Position numbers and translations under genes: made by a program. From JACKCR01 sp041390305 (GTDB lineage: Bacteria; Eisenbacteria; RBG-16-71-46; CAIMUX01), in contig JAWKQE010000023.1 in NCBI GenBank assembly GCA_041390305.1, positions 36,849 through 100,848 of the forward strand: a stretch of DNA of 64,000 nucleotides, given 5' to 3'. Positions 1-8,828 of this stretch are shown in pieces. Position 1 is the first letter of the stretch, and each line of letters starts with the position of its first letter. A model generated the notes under the pieces. It was not told the origin of the DNA, did not search any database, and saw only the letters and a program-made list of their open reading frames with translations.

Positions 1-201
1 GTCGGGGGAGACGAGTGGCGCGGGGTAGGGAAGGATCGGGACTCCGTTCCGCGTGAAGTCCGGTGGATCGACGTCGGCGGGACCCTCCGGTTCCGCTGGA
101 TCCGGCGGAGAGGACGGGGTCTCCTTGTCCGCGCAGGAAACGAGGGCGAGGACGGCGAGACAGGAACAGACGAACAGGACTGGACGCTCGAGTCGCTTCA
201 T
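1..201 (-). CDS. Putative secreted lipoprotein, N-terminal part (runs off the window)
   Basis: A minus-strand frame starts at the ATG at 199-201 and stays open to base 1, so only the first 67 residues are visible. It begins MKRLERPVLFVCSCLAVLAL followed by VSCAD. This is a basic N-terminus, a hydrophobic stretch and a lipobox-like LVSC, so export and lipid anchoring at the Cys near residue 23 is the likely fate. The next 25 residues are rich in Pro, Glu and Asp, as expected of a linker. A GGGGAG Shine-Dalgarno lies about 11 bases before the start. It is divergent from the MEMO-like gene at 375. The function cannot be told from this fragment. Confidence 0.6.
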   Translation of the reverse strand, partial: MKRLERPVLFVCSCLAVLALVSCADKETPSSPPDPAEPEGPADVDPPDFTRNGVPILPYPAPLVSPD

Positions 202-374
202 GAGGAAGATCTCCCCGCGGATGCCCCCCGGCACATCGGGTCCGGTGGGAGCGTAGCGAGCCAGGAGCGCCGACGCAACCTCGACGGTACCGTGGGTTCG
301 GGGGAGCGTATGAGCGGAAAGTCGGGCGGAGTGTGGCGCGAGCCTTCTCCGGCGGAATGGGGAGTGGCTCTACG

Positions 375-1249
375 ATGACAGAGAAGACATCCATTCCGGA
401 CTTCAAGGCCAAGTCCGCGGCCGACCAGGGCGCTCTCGGGCCCGACGGTGTACGCCGGCTCTTCGCCGATGCGGCGCGCTTCTCGCTCGCGGACGTCACA
501 GGCGCAGGCGGCTCCGTCATCTTCCCTCACGCGACGATCTCCGTCTGCGGACACCAGATCGCGGCCGCCGTCCGCGCCTGTCTCGAGTCCGGGACGGAGA
601 AGGTGGTCGCTCTCGGCGTCGTGCATGCACTGAACGACGAACTCCACGCCGCGCGGGAGCGGATCGCCGCCGGTGGGCCGTTGGAAGGCGAGCCGACCCG
701 GGGTGTACAAGGCCCGGGGCTCTCCGGTCGCTCCGACTGGGAACGCGAGTTCTCGCTCGACCACTCGCCTTCCTCTGGAACGAGGCGATCCGCTTGGGGA
801 TCTGCACACCGCGCGCGGGGACACCGCCGGTGCTCGTGCGTCGCTACGTGTTCCTCGCGGGCGGAAGGCCCGACACGCTGCCCGGCATCGAGGAACTGCG
901 GGAGGAAGCGGCGGGCGCCACCCTCGTTGCAACCGCGGATCCGTTCCACCATGGCATCGGCTACGGCGATCCGCCGGACGTGGCACGAGCGCCGGAAGCG
1001 GGCGGATTGGGACTCGCGCGAGCCGCGGTGGAGCGCGCGCTCTCGCTCCTCTCGGCCGGGGACTATGCGGCGTTCGAAGCGCACTGCGCGGCAGTCAAGA
1101 GCGACGCACGCGACACGGGTCAGGTGCTGCGGTATCTCGCCGGCCCACGGGAGGGGCGGATCCTCGACCTCGTCGCCGACGACATGACCGGGCCCTACGG
1201 AGCCCCGGCGCCGACCTGGGTCGCGGGGGCGCTCATCGCGCTCCGCTGA
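375..1249 (+). CDS. MEMO/AmmeMemoRadiSam-B-like protein, frameshifted as assembled
   Basis: Two frames join into one protein of about 290 residues. The first runs from ATG 375 to about 765 and contains VIFPHATISVCGHQIAAA and VVALGVVHALND. The second runs from about 764 to the TGA at 1249 and contains LAFLWNEAIRLG and VATADPFHHGIGYG. The PHA...G...A, LG..H and late (S/A)D..H blocks, in this order, resemble the MEMO1 / AmmeMemoRadiSam system B family, related to extradiol dioxygenases. The jump from frame 3 to frame 2 at about 762-766 needs one missing base. The family call is by pattern only; no radical-SAM partner is seen nearby. The frameshift could be an assembly error or an inactivating mutation. 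Confidence 0.5.
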
Positions 1250-1351
1250 GGCGGAACCTGTCGTCGGCTTCGCTGTCGGCACCGGTGTCGGCACCACGAT
1301 TGGCACCGCATCTGGCAACGCGACTCGCTGTGCGTTCGGCGATACGTTCGA

Positions 1352-2176
1352 TCACGCGTTCGACGGGCGGCCGAGGACTCCCTCCACGGGCCGGAGGAGT
1401 CGGGCGCGCACCATACCGCCGTGGAAGAGCGCACTCTCCGTCGTCTCCATACCGGCGTGGGCGAAGGCTGCGTCGAATCCCGGCAGACGATCGGCCTCGA
1501 TCGAACAGGACGCGCGGAAGAACGTGTACATCAGCGACAGAAGCACGCGCGAGTACGCGCCGCGCATCTTCCCCGGGGCCGTCTGGAAATCCGTGTCGTG
1601 CCACACTCCGCCCTCCGCGAGGTGCGCACTCACGCGAGGGACGACGGTTCGGAGACGTTCGTCGCGAAAGAGGTCGAGGAAGAAGTGGGTGCAGACGACG
1701 TCGTATTTCGCGCCTTCGGGGATGAGGTCGACTCCGCCTTCGAGGAAGCGGACACGCGCGAGTGCATCGGGGGCGTTGCGGCGGATCCGTTCCTCCGAAC
1801 GCGACAGCATCGCGGCCGAGATGTCGAGTGCGTCCACGCGCGCACAGCTCGTTTCCTCGAGGAGCCGTTCCAGGAACCATCCACTTCCGCCGCCGATCAC
1901 GAGCACATGTGCCTGCGGTTTCACGCGGTGGAGGTAATGACGCTGGGCGTCGCGGAGCGAGTTTCCGAAGACGGTCATCGCGAGCGGGTCGTAGACCGGC
2001 GCGAGTCGGTCGAAGCCACGGGCAGTGGCGCTCGCTCGTGTACTGCTGGTCCCTGCCGCGTCATGCGCCGCTCCGTCACGCCCGCTTTTGCCGAACCTCG
2101 TCCCGTTGGTTCTCGTCCTGTTGGTCCTCGGTTCGTTGGTTCTCGTCCCGTTGGTCTTCGTGTTGCCGGTCTTCAT
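1352..2176 (-). CDS. Class I SAM-dependent methyltransferase
   Basis: The protein is 274 residues if the first ATG is used. The core is a Rossmann-type methyltransferase: VLVIGGGSGWFLERLL is motif I (SAM-binding glycine loop), ARVDALDISAAML the acidic loop after strand 2, and YDVVCTHFFLDLF motif IV. The first 30 residues are a low-complexity T-N-G-T-R repeat (DNA about 2090-2176) that no methyltransferase needs, so the true start may be further in, or the repeat is an expanded disordered tail. Its first four bases overlap the end of the UbiA-like gene (ATGA), so the two are probably translated together. The substrate is unknown; pairing with a prenyltransferase-like membrane protein hints at a quinone or lipid substrate. 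Confidence 0.75.
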   Translation of the reverse strand: MKTGNTKTNGTRTNEPRTNRTRTNGTRFGKSGRDGAAHDAAGTSSTRASATARGFDRLAPVYDPLAMTVFGNSLRDAQRHYLHRVKPQAHVLVIGGGSGWFLERLLEETSCARVDALDISAAMLSRSEERIRRNAPDALARVRFLEGGVDLIPEGAKYDVVCTHFFLDLFRDERLRTVVPRVSAHLAEGGVWHDTDFQTAPGKMRGAYSRVLLSLMYTFFRASCSIEADRLPGFDAAFAHAGMETTESALFHGGMVRARLLRPVEGVLGRPSNA

Positions 2177-3099
2177 CCGATTGCTCCGAGCAGGCGCACC
2201 CAGATCGGATAGAGCGCGGGGAGGAGGAACGCGCCGTCTCCCCAGGCCCGGTAACGCTCACTCTGCGCAAACGCCTTCGGCCAGAGGAGCAGCGCGGCGA
2301 GGATCGCCGTCATCGGGAAGTAGGTGATCTGGAGCGCGATGGAGGAGGCATGGGACGTCGGGTCTCCAGCCGCGCCACCCGCACCGGCGGCGCCACCCGC
2401 GCCCGCAACGCCTGATGCGCCGGCAGAGGAGAGGATCAGGAAGACGCCGAGTGCGGAGACGACGACGAGAAGCGCGGCCGCGATCCGTCGCGCCGACTCC
2501 TTGCCGACCGCGCGCACGAACGAGGTGTGGCCGTCGGCCTGGTCGATCTCGAGCTCGAAGAGGGAGAACTCGAGGAGGTTCACGACCGCGAGAAGGAAGA
2601 ACTGACCGAACGCGATCCAGACGAACGGCGCCCCAACGTGGCCCGAGGCGAGCCAGGGGAGGCCCCAGATCCCGACGCAGTAGACGGTCGCAACTCCGAG
2701 CTCCTTGACGAGCCAGGGGGACGTGCGACTTCCGACCGTCCGCACGACGAGGAAGTGGAGGGCCGCGATGGCACCCATCACGAGCCCGAACACGAATCCG
2801 AGCCGCCCGAGGGAGAAGGCCGCGAGGGAGACGGCGAGGGTCGCTCCGATTGCGGTTCCGACGAGCAGCGAACGGAAGTGTCGATGATGGAAGCGATGAC
2901 GTGGCGTGCTCGCGTCCGGCCCGAGCCGGTGCGCGTCGAGGAGATGGTCCCACGTGTACACCACCCAGACGGAGAGCGGCAGGATGAGATACCAGCCTCG
3001 TGGCATGGGCACGTCGAGGAAGGAAGCCGCGAGGATGCCGCCGGCGAGGGCTCCGAGCGCGACGTCGACACTGAGAAGGCGGAGCTGCGCGTAGCTCAC
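2173..3099 (-). CDS. UbiA-superfamily prenyltransferase-like membrane protein
   Basis: About 308 residues with roughly eight hydrophobic segments. Two acidic motifs sit where UbiA enzymes have their Mg-diphosphate sites: YTWDHLLDAHR (about residue 55) and ELEIDQADGHTSF (about residue 185). The second matches the usual D-E/I-x-x-D-x-x-x-G-x-x-T pattern of the family; the first is more divergent. A Gly/Ala-rich low-complexity loop (DNA 2365-2415) precedes the last membrane segments. I chose GTG 3099 because it leaves a normal start just before the first conserved hydrophobic segment; ATG 3210 would add 37 low-complexity residues. It overlaps the methyltransferase by four bases. It could be a quinone, heme or chlorophyll-type prenyltransferase; the sequence does not decide. 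Confidence 0.6.
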   Translation of the reverse strand: MSYAQLRLLSVDVALGALAGGILAASFLDVPMPRGWYLILPLSVWVVYTWDHLLDAHRLGPDASTPRHRFHHRHFRSLLVGTAIGATLAVSLAAFSLGRLGFVFGLVMGAIAALHFLVVRTVGSRTSPWLVKELGVATVYCVGIWGLPWLASGHVGAPFVWIAFGQFFLLAVVNLLEFSLFELEIDQADGHTSFVRAVGKESARRIAAALLVVVSALGVFLILSSAGASGVAGAGGAAGAGGAAGDPTSHASSIALQITYFPMTAILAALLLWPKAFAQSERYRAWGDGAFLLPALYPIWVRLLGAIG

Positions 3100-3249
3100 G
3101 GAGTTCGCTCTCGTGGACGAGGAGTCTGTCCTCGTCGACAATACGGTGTGTCGCTTCGGCCCGGCGCGGCCTGCACGCAATGCGTCTCCTTGGGAATCCG
3201 TTCCTCGCACAGTGCTGGGACTCTACAACGCGCTACGTCGCTGCGTCCA

Positions 3250-3350
3250 AGGGGCACATCCAACGGTGCGTTCGGGGCCACATCCAACGTCGAATCCAAG
3301 GGGCACATCCAACGGTGCGTCCGGGGCCATGTCCAGCGTCGAATCCGAGG
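3250..3350. repeat. CATCCAACG-family repeats, locus 1
   Basis: The core ACATCCAACG occurs at about 3256, 3280 and 3305, with a degenerate copy at about 3329. They sit in two tandem units of about 48 bases that also share GTGCGT(T/C)CGGGGCCA. The array lies between the divergent UbiA-like gene and the Asp-box protein gene at 3526. Apart from this array, the 3100-3525 gap shows no gene. Confidence 0.8.
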
Positions 3351-3525
3351 TCACGCCTACCGGGCGACCTCCGGCCCCCGGGGTGGGCCGGGAGCGGCCC
3401 ATCTGCTACTCTCTTGGGGCACAAGTCGAACCCATGCGCGCGTCCAACTGGGGCGCAGAGGCCCGTGAGGCCCGTCCGCCGGGCGCGCATTCCTGCCCAC
3501 CCTCGCTCAGGGAGACTCCCCACTC

Positions 3526-6024
3526 ATGAGACCTACCCTGCTCATCGCAGCTGTTTCGCTCGCCTTCTCGCCACCGGTCACCGCCATGGCGCAACTCGCG
3601 GAGCCCGCGTCCTCCACCCGGGACTACCTCGAGCAGATGGAGCGTCACTTCCAGGAGACGCTGCCCGACTTCCGTCCCGAGACCGTGAAGGGGACGGGGT
3701 TCAAACAGTTCCAGCGGATCAAGTGGCTCGTCGAGCCGAGACTGGGAGATGGCGACGATCTCATCCCGGGCGCGCGCTGGGATGCCTGGGAAGTGCTGCG
3801 GGACATGGAGGAGAACCAGAACCGCGCGAACGTACCGACCTGGTTCAACCTCGGGCCGACGAACGTGGCCGGCCGGACGCTCGCGATCGAAGTCCGCCCG
3901 GACGACTCCAACACCGTCTTCACCGGAACGGCGAGCGGCGGGCTCTGGAAGTCTGTCGACCGTGGCGCGACCTGGACCCCGATGACCGATCTCCTTCCGT
4001 CTCTCGCCGTCGGCGCGATCGAGATCGACGCGGACAATCCGGACCACATGTGGATCGGCACCGGTGAAGGCTGGGGCGGCGACTTCGTCCACGGTATCGG
4101 TGTTCTCGAATCGTGGGACGGCGGCGTCGAGTGGGGCTATACCGGCATGCGCTACGACGTGGCCGAGGGCCGCGACATCTTCGAGCTCGAGTACAACGAA
4201 GCCACCGGGACGCTTCTCTGCGGGGCCGACAACGGACTCTTCCGCTCGACCGACAACGGGCAGACGTGGACCGAGCCGATGGAACTCGGGCAGTGGAAGG
4301 ACGTGGAACTCAAGGCGGGCAGCACGGACACGTACTTCGCGTGCGCGCACGGTTTCGCCGACGCAGGCGTCTACCGTTCGACCGATGACGGTGTCACCTG
4401 GACGAAGCTGGGCGGCGGACTTCCGGTCGACGGAATCGCGAACTGCCGTCTCGCCGTCACGAAGGCCGATCCCGAGGTGATCTACTGGTCCGTGATCCGT
4501 GGATCCAACAAGGAGATCCACCGCTCCACCGACGGCGGCGATACCTGGACACTTCGTTCCACCCAGGATGCGACCCAGGGCTGGTACAATCTCGGGCTCG
4601 TCGTGAGTCCCACCGATCCGGACTACGTCTTCAGCAACGGCGTGCGTTGCTACCGCTCGCTCGACGGCGGCACGAGCTGGACGCAGTGGGCCGGCAACGT
4701 CCACGTCGACCATCACGCTACCGCGATCGACCCGTCCGACGACAACGCGATCTGGCTCGGAAGCGACGGTGGCTGCTTCCTCTCGACGAACGGCGGGACG
4801 AGCTTCTTCTCGCGGAACGCGGGCCTCGTCACGCTCCAGCTCTACGCCATCAACCACGGATACTCCGACCTCAACTTCGCCGCCGGCGGCACGCAGGACA
4901 ACGGCACCTGGCGCTACACGGGAACGTCGTCCTTCGGCTCGATCCTGGGCGGCGACGGCTTCGAGTGCGAAGTCGGAAGGACGAGTTCGAGCATCGTCTG
5001 GGCGGAGATCTACTACGGGGAGCACTACCGGAGCACGAACGGCGGCTCCGGAATGGCCTGGGCCAACACCGGCATCACCGAGACCGGCCCCTGGCAGACC
5101 CCGACCCACATGGACTACGGCGACGACAACACGCTCTGGACCGGCCACAACAGCATGATCTTCAAGACGACGACCGGTGGGAACCCCTGGTACGCGACGT
5201 CGATCGACAACGGGCTGGGCGGGGGACGCGCCATCGCGCAGAGCTGGGGAGAGCAGGACTATCTCGCGGCCTGCGGCGGCACGCGCATCTTCGTCTCGAG
5301 CGACCACGGAGAGACCTTCACCCAGGTCGCGAACCCATCGACCGCGAACACGATCTCGGACATCGCCATTCACCCGACCGATCCGAACGTGATGTTCGTC
5401 ACCGCGGACACCTACAGCTCTTCCGTCGGCAAGGTGCACAAGACGACAGACGGCGGTGCCACCTGGGTCGACTACACGCACAACCTGCCGGGCGAACCCT
5501 GCAACACGATCATCTTCCGGCACGACAATCCGGACTGGGTGTTCGTGGGAACGGATCTCGGCGTCTATGCGAGCTTCAACGGAGGGGACGTCTGGGTGCC
5601 GTTCAACGTCGGCCTCCCGCACGTCGTCTGCACGGACCTGCGCTGGCACCCGGATGGCTACCTCCGGGTCGGCACGTACGGCCGTGGGCTCTGGGAAGTC
5701 GATCTCGCCACGGTCGAACCGAGTGACGTGGACGGCGCGGCCGCTCCGGAAGTCGTCCAGCCGCTCACCATGCGGATCAACGGCAACCCGGCCACGGACG
5801 GCGCCACGACCACGGTCCGCTTCGGTCTCCGCCAGGCCGGCCACGTCGATCTCGGCCTCTACGATGCGAGCGGCCGTCGGGTTCGCGAGATCTGGAGCGG
5901 TGACCACGACGCACGGGTCGACTTCGTTCCGGTGGAGACCAGTGACCTCGCCGCCGGAATCTACTTCGTGCGGATGGATGCGAACGGACACACCGCGTCC
6001 GAGAAGCTCGTGATCGAGCGGTAA
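3526..6024 (+). CDS. Secreted Asp-box (sortilin/BNR-like) propeller protein with C-terminal sorting domain
   Basis: An 832-residue protein with an N-terminal signal peptide ending near VTAMAQ. Several Asp-box motifs (S/T-x-D-x-G-x-T-W) are readable: STDNGQTWT near residue 240, STDDGVTWT near 285, STDGGDTWT near 335, SLDGGTSWT near 378 and TTDGGATWV near 640. This pattern marks a seven- or ten-bladed beta-propeller of the sialidase/VPS10 class. No catalytic sialidase residues are evident, so a binding or structural role is as likely as hydrolysis. The last 80 residues form a FlgD/type IX-like sorting module (LYDASGRRVREIW, then DLAAGIYFVRMD and EKLVIER). GGGAG stands 11 bases before ATG 3526. 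Confidence 0.8.
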   Translation: MRPTLLIAAVSLAFSPPVTAMAQLAEPASSTRDYLEQMERHFQETLPDFRPETVKGTGFKQFQRIKWLVEPRLGDGDDLIPGARWDAWEVLRDMEENQNRANVPTWFNLGPTNVAGRTLAIEVRPDDSNTVFTGTASGGLWKSVDRGATWTPMTDLLPSLAVGAIEIDADNPDHMWIGTGEGWGGDFVHGIGVLESWDGGVEWGYTGMRYDVAEGRDIFELEYNEATGTLLCGADNGLFRSTDNGQTWTEPMELGQWKDVELKAGSTDTYFACAHGFADAGVYRSTDDGVTWTKLGGGLPVDGIANCRLAVTKADPEVIYWSVIRGSNKEIHRSTDGGDTWTLRSTQDATQGWYNLGLVVSPTDPDYVFSNGVRCYRSLDGGTSWTQWAGNVHVDHHATAIDPSDDNAIWLGSDGGCFLSTNGGTSFFSRNAGLVTLQLYAINHGYSDLNFAAGGTQDNGTWRYTGTSSFGSILGGDGFECEVGRTSSSIVWAEIYYGEHYRSTNGGSGMAWANTGITETGPWQTPTHMDYGDDNTLWTGHNSMIFKTTTGGNPWYATSIDNGLGGGRAIAQSWGEQDYLAACGGTRIFVSSDHGETFTQVANPSTANTISDIAIHPTDPNVMFVTADTYSSSVGKVHKTTDGGATWVDYTHNLPGEPCNTIIFRHDNPDWVFVGTDLGVYASFNGGDVWVPFNVGLPHVVCTDLRWHPDGYLRVGTYGRGLWEVDLATVEPSDVDGAAAPEVVQPLTMRINGNPATDGATTTVRFGLRQAGHVDLGLYDASGRRVREIWSGDHDARVDFVPVETSDLAAGIYFVRMDANGHTASEKLVIER

Positions 6025-6129
6025 GCCGGAGCGCTGAGTCGAGCTGACGCGAGCCGAAGCGAACGGCGGCGCGTCGATACGAACAGCGCCCAAGCATCCG
6101 GCGGACCTCTCGGAATCGCTCGGTGCCTA

Positions 6130-6167
6130 GAAACGAGAAGAGCCCGGGGCGATGGCTCCGGGCTCTC
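6130..6167 (-). terminator. Rho-independent-type terminator for the M42 gene
   Basis: A perfect nine-base stem (AGAGCCCGG at 6139-6147 with CCGGGCTCT at 6158-6166) encloses a ten-base loop. Read on the minus strand it is followed by TCTCGTTTCT, a T-rich tail, so it fits the end of the minus-strand gene that stops at 6297. It also lies 115 bases past the convergent plus-strand gene. Confidence 0.65.
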
Positions 6168-6296
6168 TCCATGCGTAGAATGTCGTCGTCGAATGTCGTC
6201 GTCGGCGGTTCGTCGTCGGATGTTCGTCATCGGCGCACGGTGCCTTGGACGTCGGCGCGGGGAGATCCCCGCACCGTTCCGCTCTCGACGTTTCCT

Positions 6297-7550
6297 CTAC
6301 TTCTCCGCGGCCTTCCCCGGACGGTGCGTGAGCCGGGTCGCGCCTTCGAGGCGCGGGTGGCCGTCGCGGAGGTCCGCGGTCCGGATGCCCTTGCCGCCGT
6401 TCATCGCGTCCATGTAGCGGAGCGTCTCGAACACGCCGTGGATCGCGGCGTCGACGTCCTTCGTATGGCCGGACTCGGAGATCGTGTGCATGTTCCGGAT
6501 CGGGAAACCGATGGAAGCGCAGGCCGAGTCGATGGCGGCGAGCACCGCCGCCATGGCGTCGGTACCGGTGTCGCGACCCGCGAGCTCGTGCTGGACCGGG
6601 ATGTCCTTCTCCGTCGAGACGGTCGTGATGATGCCGTTGAGCGAGGCGCTCGTCACCGCGCCGTGGGTGAGCGTGAAGCCCTTGCCCATCTCGACCGGCT
6701 CGTAGCGACGATCCTCGATCCCCGGCGCCGCGACGAAGTCGTGGGCCACGTCGACCGCGATCGTGACATCCGGACGGAACTGCTCGGCCAGAACCCGGCT
6801 CCCGAACCGTCCGATCTCCTCGTGCGAGGCAAGCGCGCCCAGGTAACGGACGTTCTTCAGCCCTCCCGCTTCCGCGACGAGCCGCGCGACTTCGGTGACG
6901 ACGAAGCAGCCGAGCCCGTTGTCGAGGTAGGCGCCCGAGAACGTATCGGGCGAGAACCCACGCTGGATCGGTCGGTCGTAGATGATCGGATCACCCGGAC
7001 GGATGCCGAGCTCCTCGATCTGCGACTTCTTGTTCTCGCCGTGGATCAGGAGCTCCAGATAGAGCTGCTCCGGCTTGATCCCCTTGCCACCCGTGCGGAG
7101 CGCGGGATCGGCGAAGTGGATCGCGCCCAGCGCTTCGATCGTGCCGCCCTCGATCGTCCTCCAGCTGCCCGGCTTCGCCGGATCCTCGCTGAAGAGACGC
7201 ACCTTGTGGCCGATCAGAGTCGTCGGCAGCATCGAGTCACTGTTGACCCAGATCTTCCCGTCCTCGCTGATGCTCCGGACCTGCATGCGGATCTTGTCCG
7301 CGTGTCCGATCACCATGACGGAGAACGCGTCTTTGTCGTCCGGGGCCGTGTCGATGACGATGCCGGCGTTCCCCTTGAACGTATGGACGGCCCACCCGTC
7401 CGGAGCGAAGGAGCGCACGTGGGGCTCGACCACGCCGCGGGTCATGGCGGCTTCCAGGCCGATCGGGCTCGGCGCGGCGAGGATCCGTCGCATGAGCTCA
7501 AAGCGCTCCTCGGACATCGTCTGATTCCAGGGCTTGTTGGAGTCGGTCAC
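6297..7550 (-). CDS. M42-family aminopeptidase
   Basis: A 417-residue cytosolic metallopeptidase of the M42 (PepA/FrvX, TET) class, which trims N-terminal residues from peptides with two zinc or cobalt ions. Metal-site motifs appear in order: MVIGHADKI (first His and Asp), GAYLDNGLG (bridging Asp), ASHEEIGRFG (general-base Glu and ligand Glu), AVDVAHD (ligand Asp) and ISESGHTKDVDA (last His). The protein is longer than typical M42 members (about 350), mainly through an insert around SEDPAKPGSWRTIEGGTIE. The start is GTG 7550, preceded by AGGAAAGGA. It appears monocistronic, with a terminator at 6130-6167 and a repeat-filled gap upstream. Confidence 0.85.
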   Translation of the reverse strand: MTDSNKPWNQTMSEERFELMRRILAAPSPIGLEAAMTRGVVEPHVRSFAPDGWAVHTFKGNAGIVIDTAPDDKDAFSVMVIGHADKIRMQVRSISEDGKIWVNSDSMLPTTLIGHKVRLFSEDPAKPGSWRTIEGGTIEALGAIHFADPALRTGGKGIKPEQLYLELLIHGENKKSQIEELGIRPGDPIIYDRPIQRGFSPDTFSGAYLDNGLGCFVVTEVARLVAEAGGLKNVRYLGALASHEEIGRFGSRVLAEQFRPDVTIAVDVAHDFVAAPGIEDRRYEPVEMGKGFTLTHGAVTSASLNGIITTVSTEKDIPVQHELAGRDTGTDAMAAVLAAIDSACASIGFPIRNMHTISESGHTKDVDAAIHGVFETLRYMDAMNGGKGIRTADLRDGHPRLEGATRLTHRPGKAAEK

Positions 7551-7814
7551 GCGGTCATTCCTTTCCTAACGATGCGGACGGCCGGCGGAAGGGGGGAGTG
7601 GGCCGCTCCGTCCGAGTGTCACTACAGAACGAGGAGAATAGCACGACCGGAAGGCCCAGGGGACGGGCGGATCCAGGGCGGTTTTGGGGCGGTTTTGGGG
7701 TGGTTCCGGCGCGGGCCCCGGGCCAATCCGGGCGGGTGGGCTCCCGGGGACGGCCGTGGTGACGGCGGGCCTGCGGGGGCGGCGGCGAGGCGCGCTCCTG
7801 GGTGCCAGTCCGGG

Positions 7815-8075
7815 GCCGCGGCGGACATCCAACGTGGATGTGGATCCGGGGTGGCGGTGCACATCCAACGCGGGCGTGGATCCGGGGCCGCGGCGCACAT
7901 CCAACGTGGATGTGGATCCGGGACCGCGGTGCACATCCAATGCAGATGCGGATCCGGTGCCCGTGCACATCCAACGCGGCCGCCGGGCCCGTGCCGCTCG
8001 CACATCCAACGCGGATGAGTACCTGGCGCCGAGTACACATCCAACGACGTTGCACATCCAGGGCAGATGCGCGCG
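7815..8075. repeat. CATCCAACG-family repeats, locus 2 (about 36-base period)
   Basis: ACATCCAACG occurs at about 7826, 7861, 7897, 7967, 8001 and 8037, with variants at about 7932 and 8053. Units often read CATCCAACG(T/C)GGATGTGGATCCGG followed by a short GC-rich spacer. The arms CATCC and GGATG make each core an imperfect palindrome. The array fills the 7551-8274 gap, in which I see no gene; the long open frames across it come from the repeat's composition. Confidence 0.85.
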
Positions 8076-8274
8076 TCCAGTAGCGACGAACATGCAGCTC
8101 GACCGAAGAAGTAATCGGGATCTCCATTGTCGTCCCACCGAGCAGTCAGTAGTATCAGCCGCGCCGCATTGGAACCCGCTTCTTCTCGGCCTCGGGGGCA
8201 GAATGACTTCTACAGATGGCCTTCACTCACCTCATCGTGCGTACCCTTCTCCGTTCTCGTGGACACTCTCTTGG

Positions 8275-8718
8275 ATGAAAGGCACGCGGTACCGGGGCCT
8301 GATCGGCATCGGCATGGCGCTGGCGCTGGTCTTGGGCCAATGGACGCCGGCGTGGTCCAATCCGGAGGTTGCGAATCCGGCGACTACCGCAACGCCCGCA
8401 GAGCCGGGACCGGCTCCCTCACAGCTCGCTGGCGCGGAACCGGGCGTTCCCTCACAGCTCGCTGGCGCGGAACCGGGCGTTCCCTCACAACTCGCCGACG
8501 CGGGGCCGGTCGCCGTCTCACGGCTCGCCGACTCGGTCGAGTCGGACAAGCCCGCTGAGTCTGTGACGAAGTCCGGGTCGTCGAAGAAGTGGTGGCTCGT
8601 GGGCGGTGCCCTCGCCGCGGTCGGCATCGTGGTCGCAATCGTCTCGGGCGGCGATGACGACGGTGATGCCCCGGAAGACCTGCCGGCTCCGCCGAACTTT
8701 CCCGACCAAGAGGGCTAG
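8275..8718 (+). CDS. Small exported membrane-anchored protein of unknown function
   Basis: A 147-residue protein starting at ATG 8275 (MKGTRYRGLIGIGMALALVL...), with a signal peptide or first membrane segment. A Pro/Ala-rich middle contains near-identical units PSQLAGAEPGV twice plus a third, degenerate copy (DNA repeat of 39 bases, about 8408-8500). A second hydrophobic helix, WWLVGGALAAVGIVVAIV, is followed by an acidic tail GGDDDGDAPEDLP. This resembles small secreted proteins with a C-terminal glycine/anchor segment, but I recognise no family. It sits 110 bases before the large secreted protein on the same strand, so co-transcription is possible. Longer starts would run into the upstream repeat array. 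Confidence 0.6.
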   Translation: MKGTRYRGLIGIGMALALVLGQWTPAWSNPEVANPATTATPAEPGPAPSQLAGAEPGVPSQLAGAEPGVPSQLADAGPVAVSRLADSVESDKPAESVTKSGSSKKWWLVGGALAAVGIVVAIVSGGDDDGDAPEDLPAPPNFPDQEG

Positions 8719-8828
8719 CGGCCGGCGGGTGCTGACGACGACCGACCGACACGAGCGACCACGACGACGGAACACGACCGGCCACGAGTCCCGATCACGC
8801 CAATCAGCCGCGAAGGGGTGTCATCCTG

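Noticed and set aside
3406..6093. 895-residue open frame on the minus strand opposite the Asp-box gene
   Set aside because: A shadow of high GC codon structure; it is Arg/Val/Asp-rich with no family motif, while the plus frame has a signal peptide, Asp-boxes and a sorting domain.
6123..8018. 631-codon plus-strand open frame across the M42 gene and the repeat array
   Set aside because: Antisense to clear M42 motifs; its end is only the translated CATCCAACG array.
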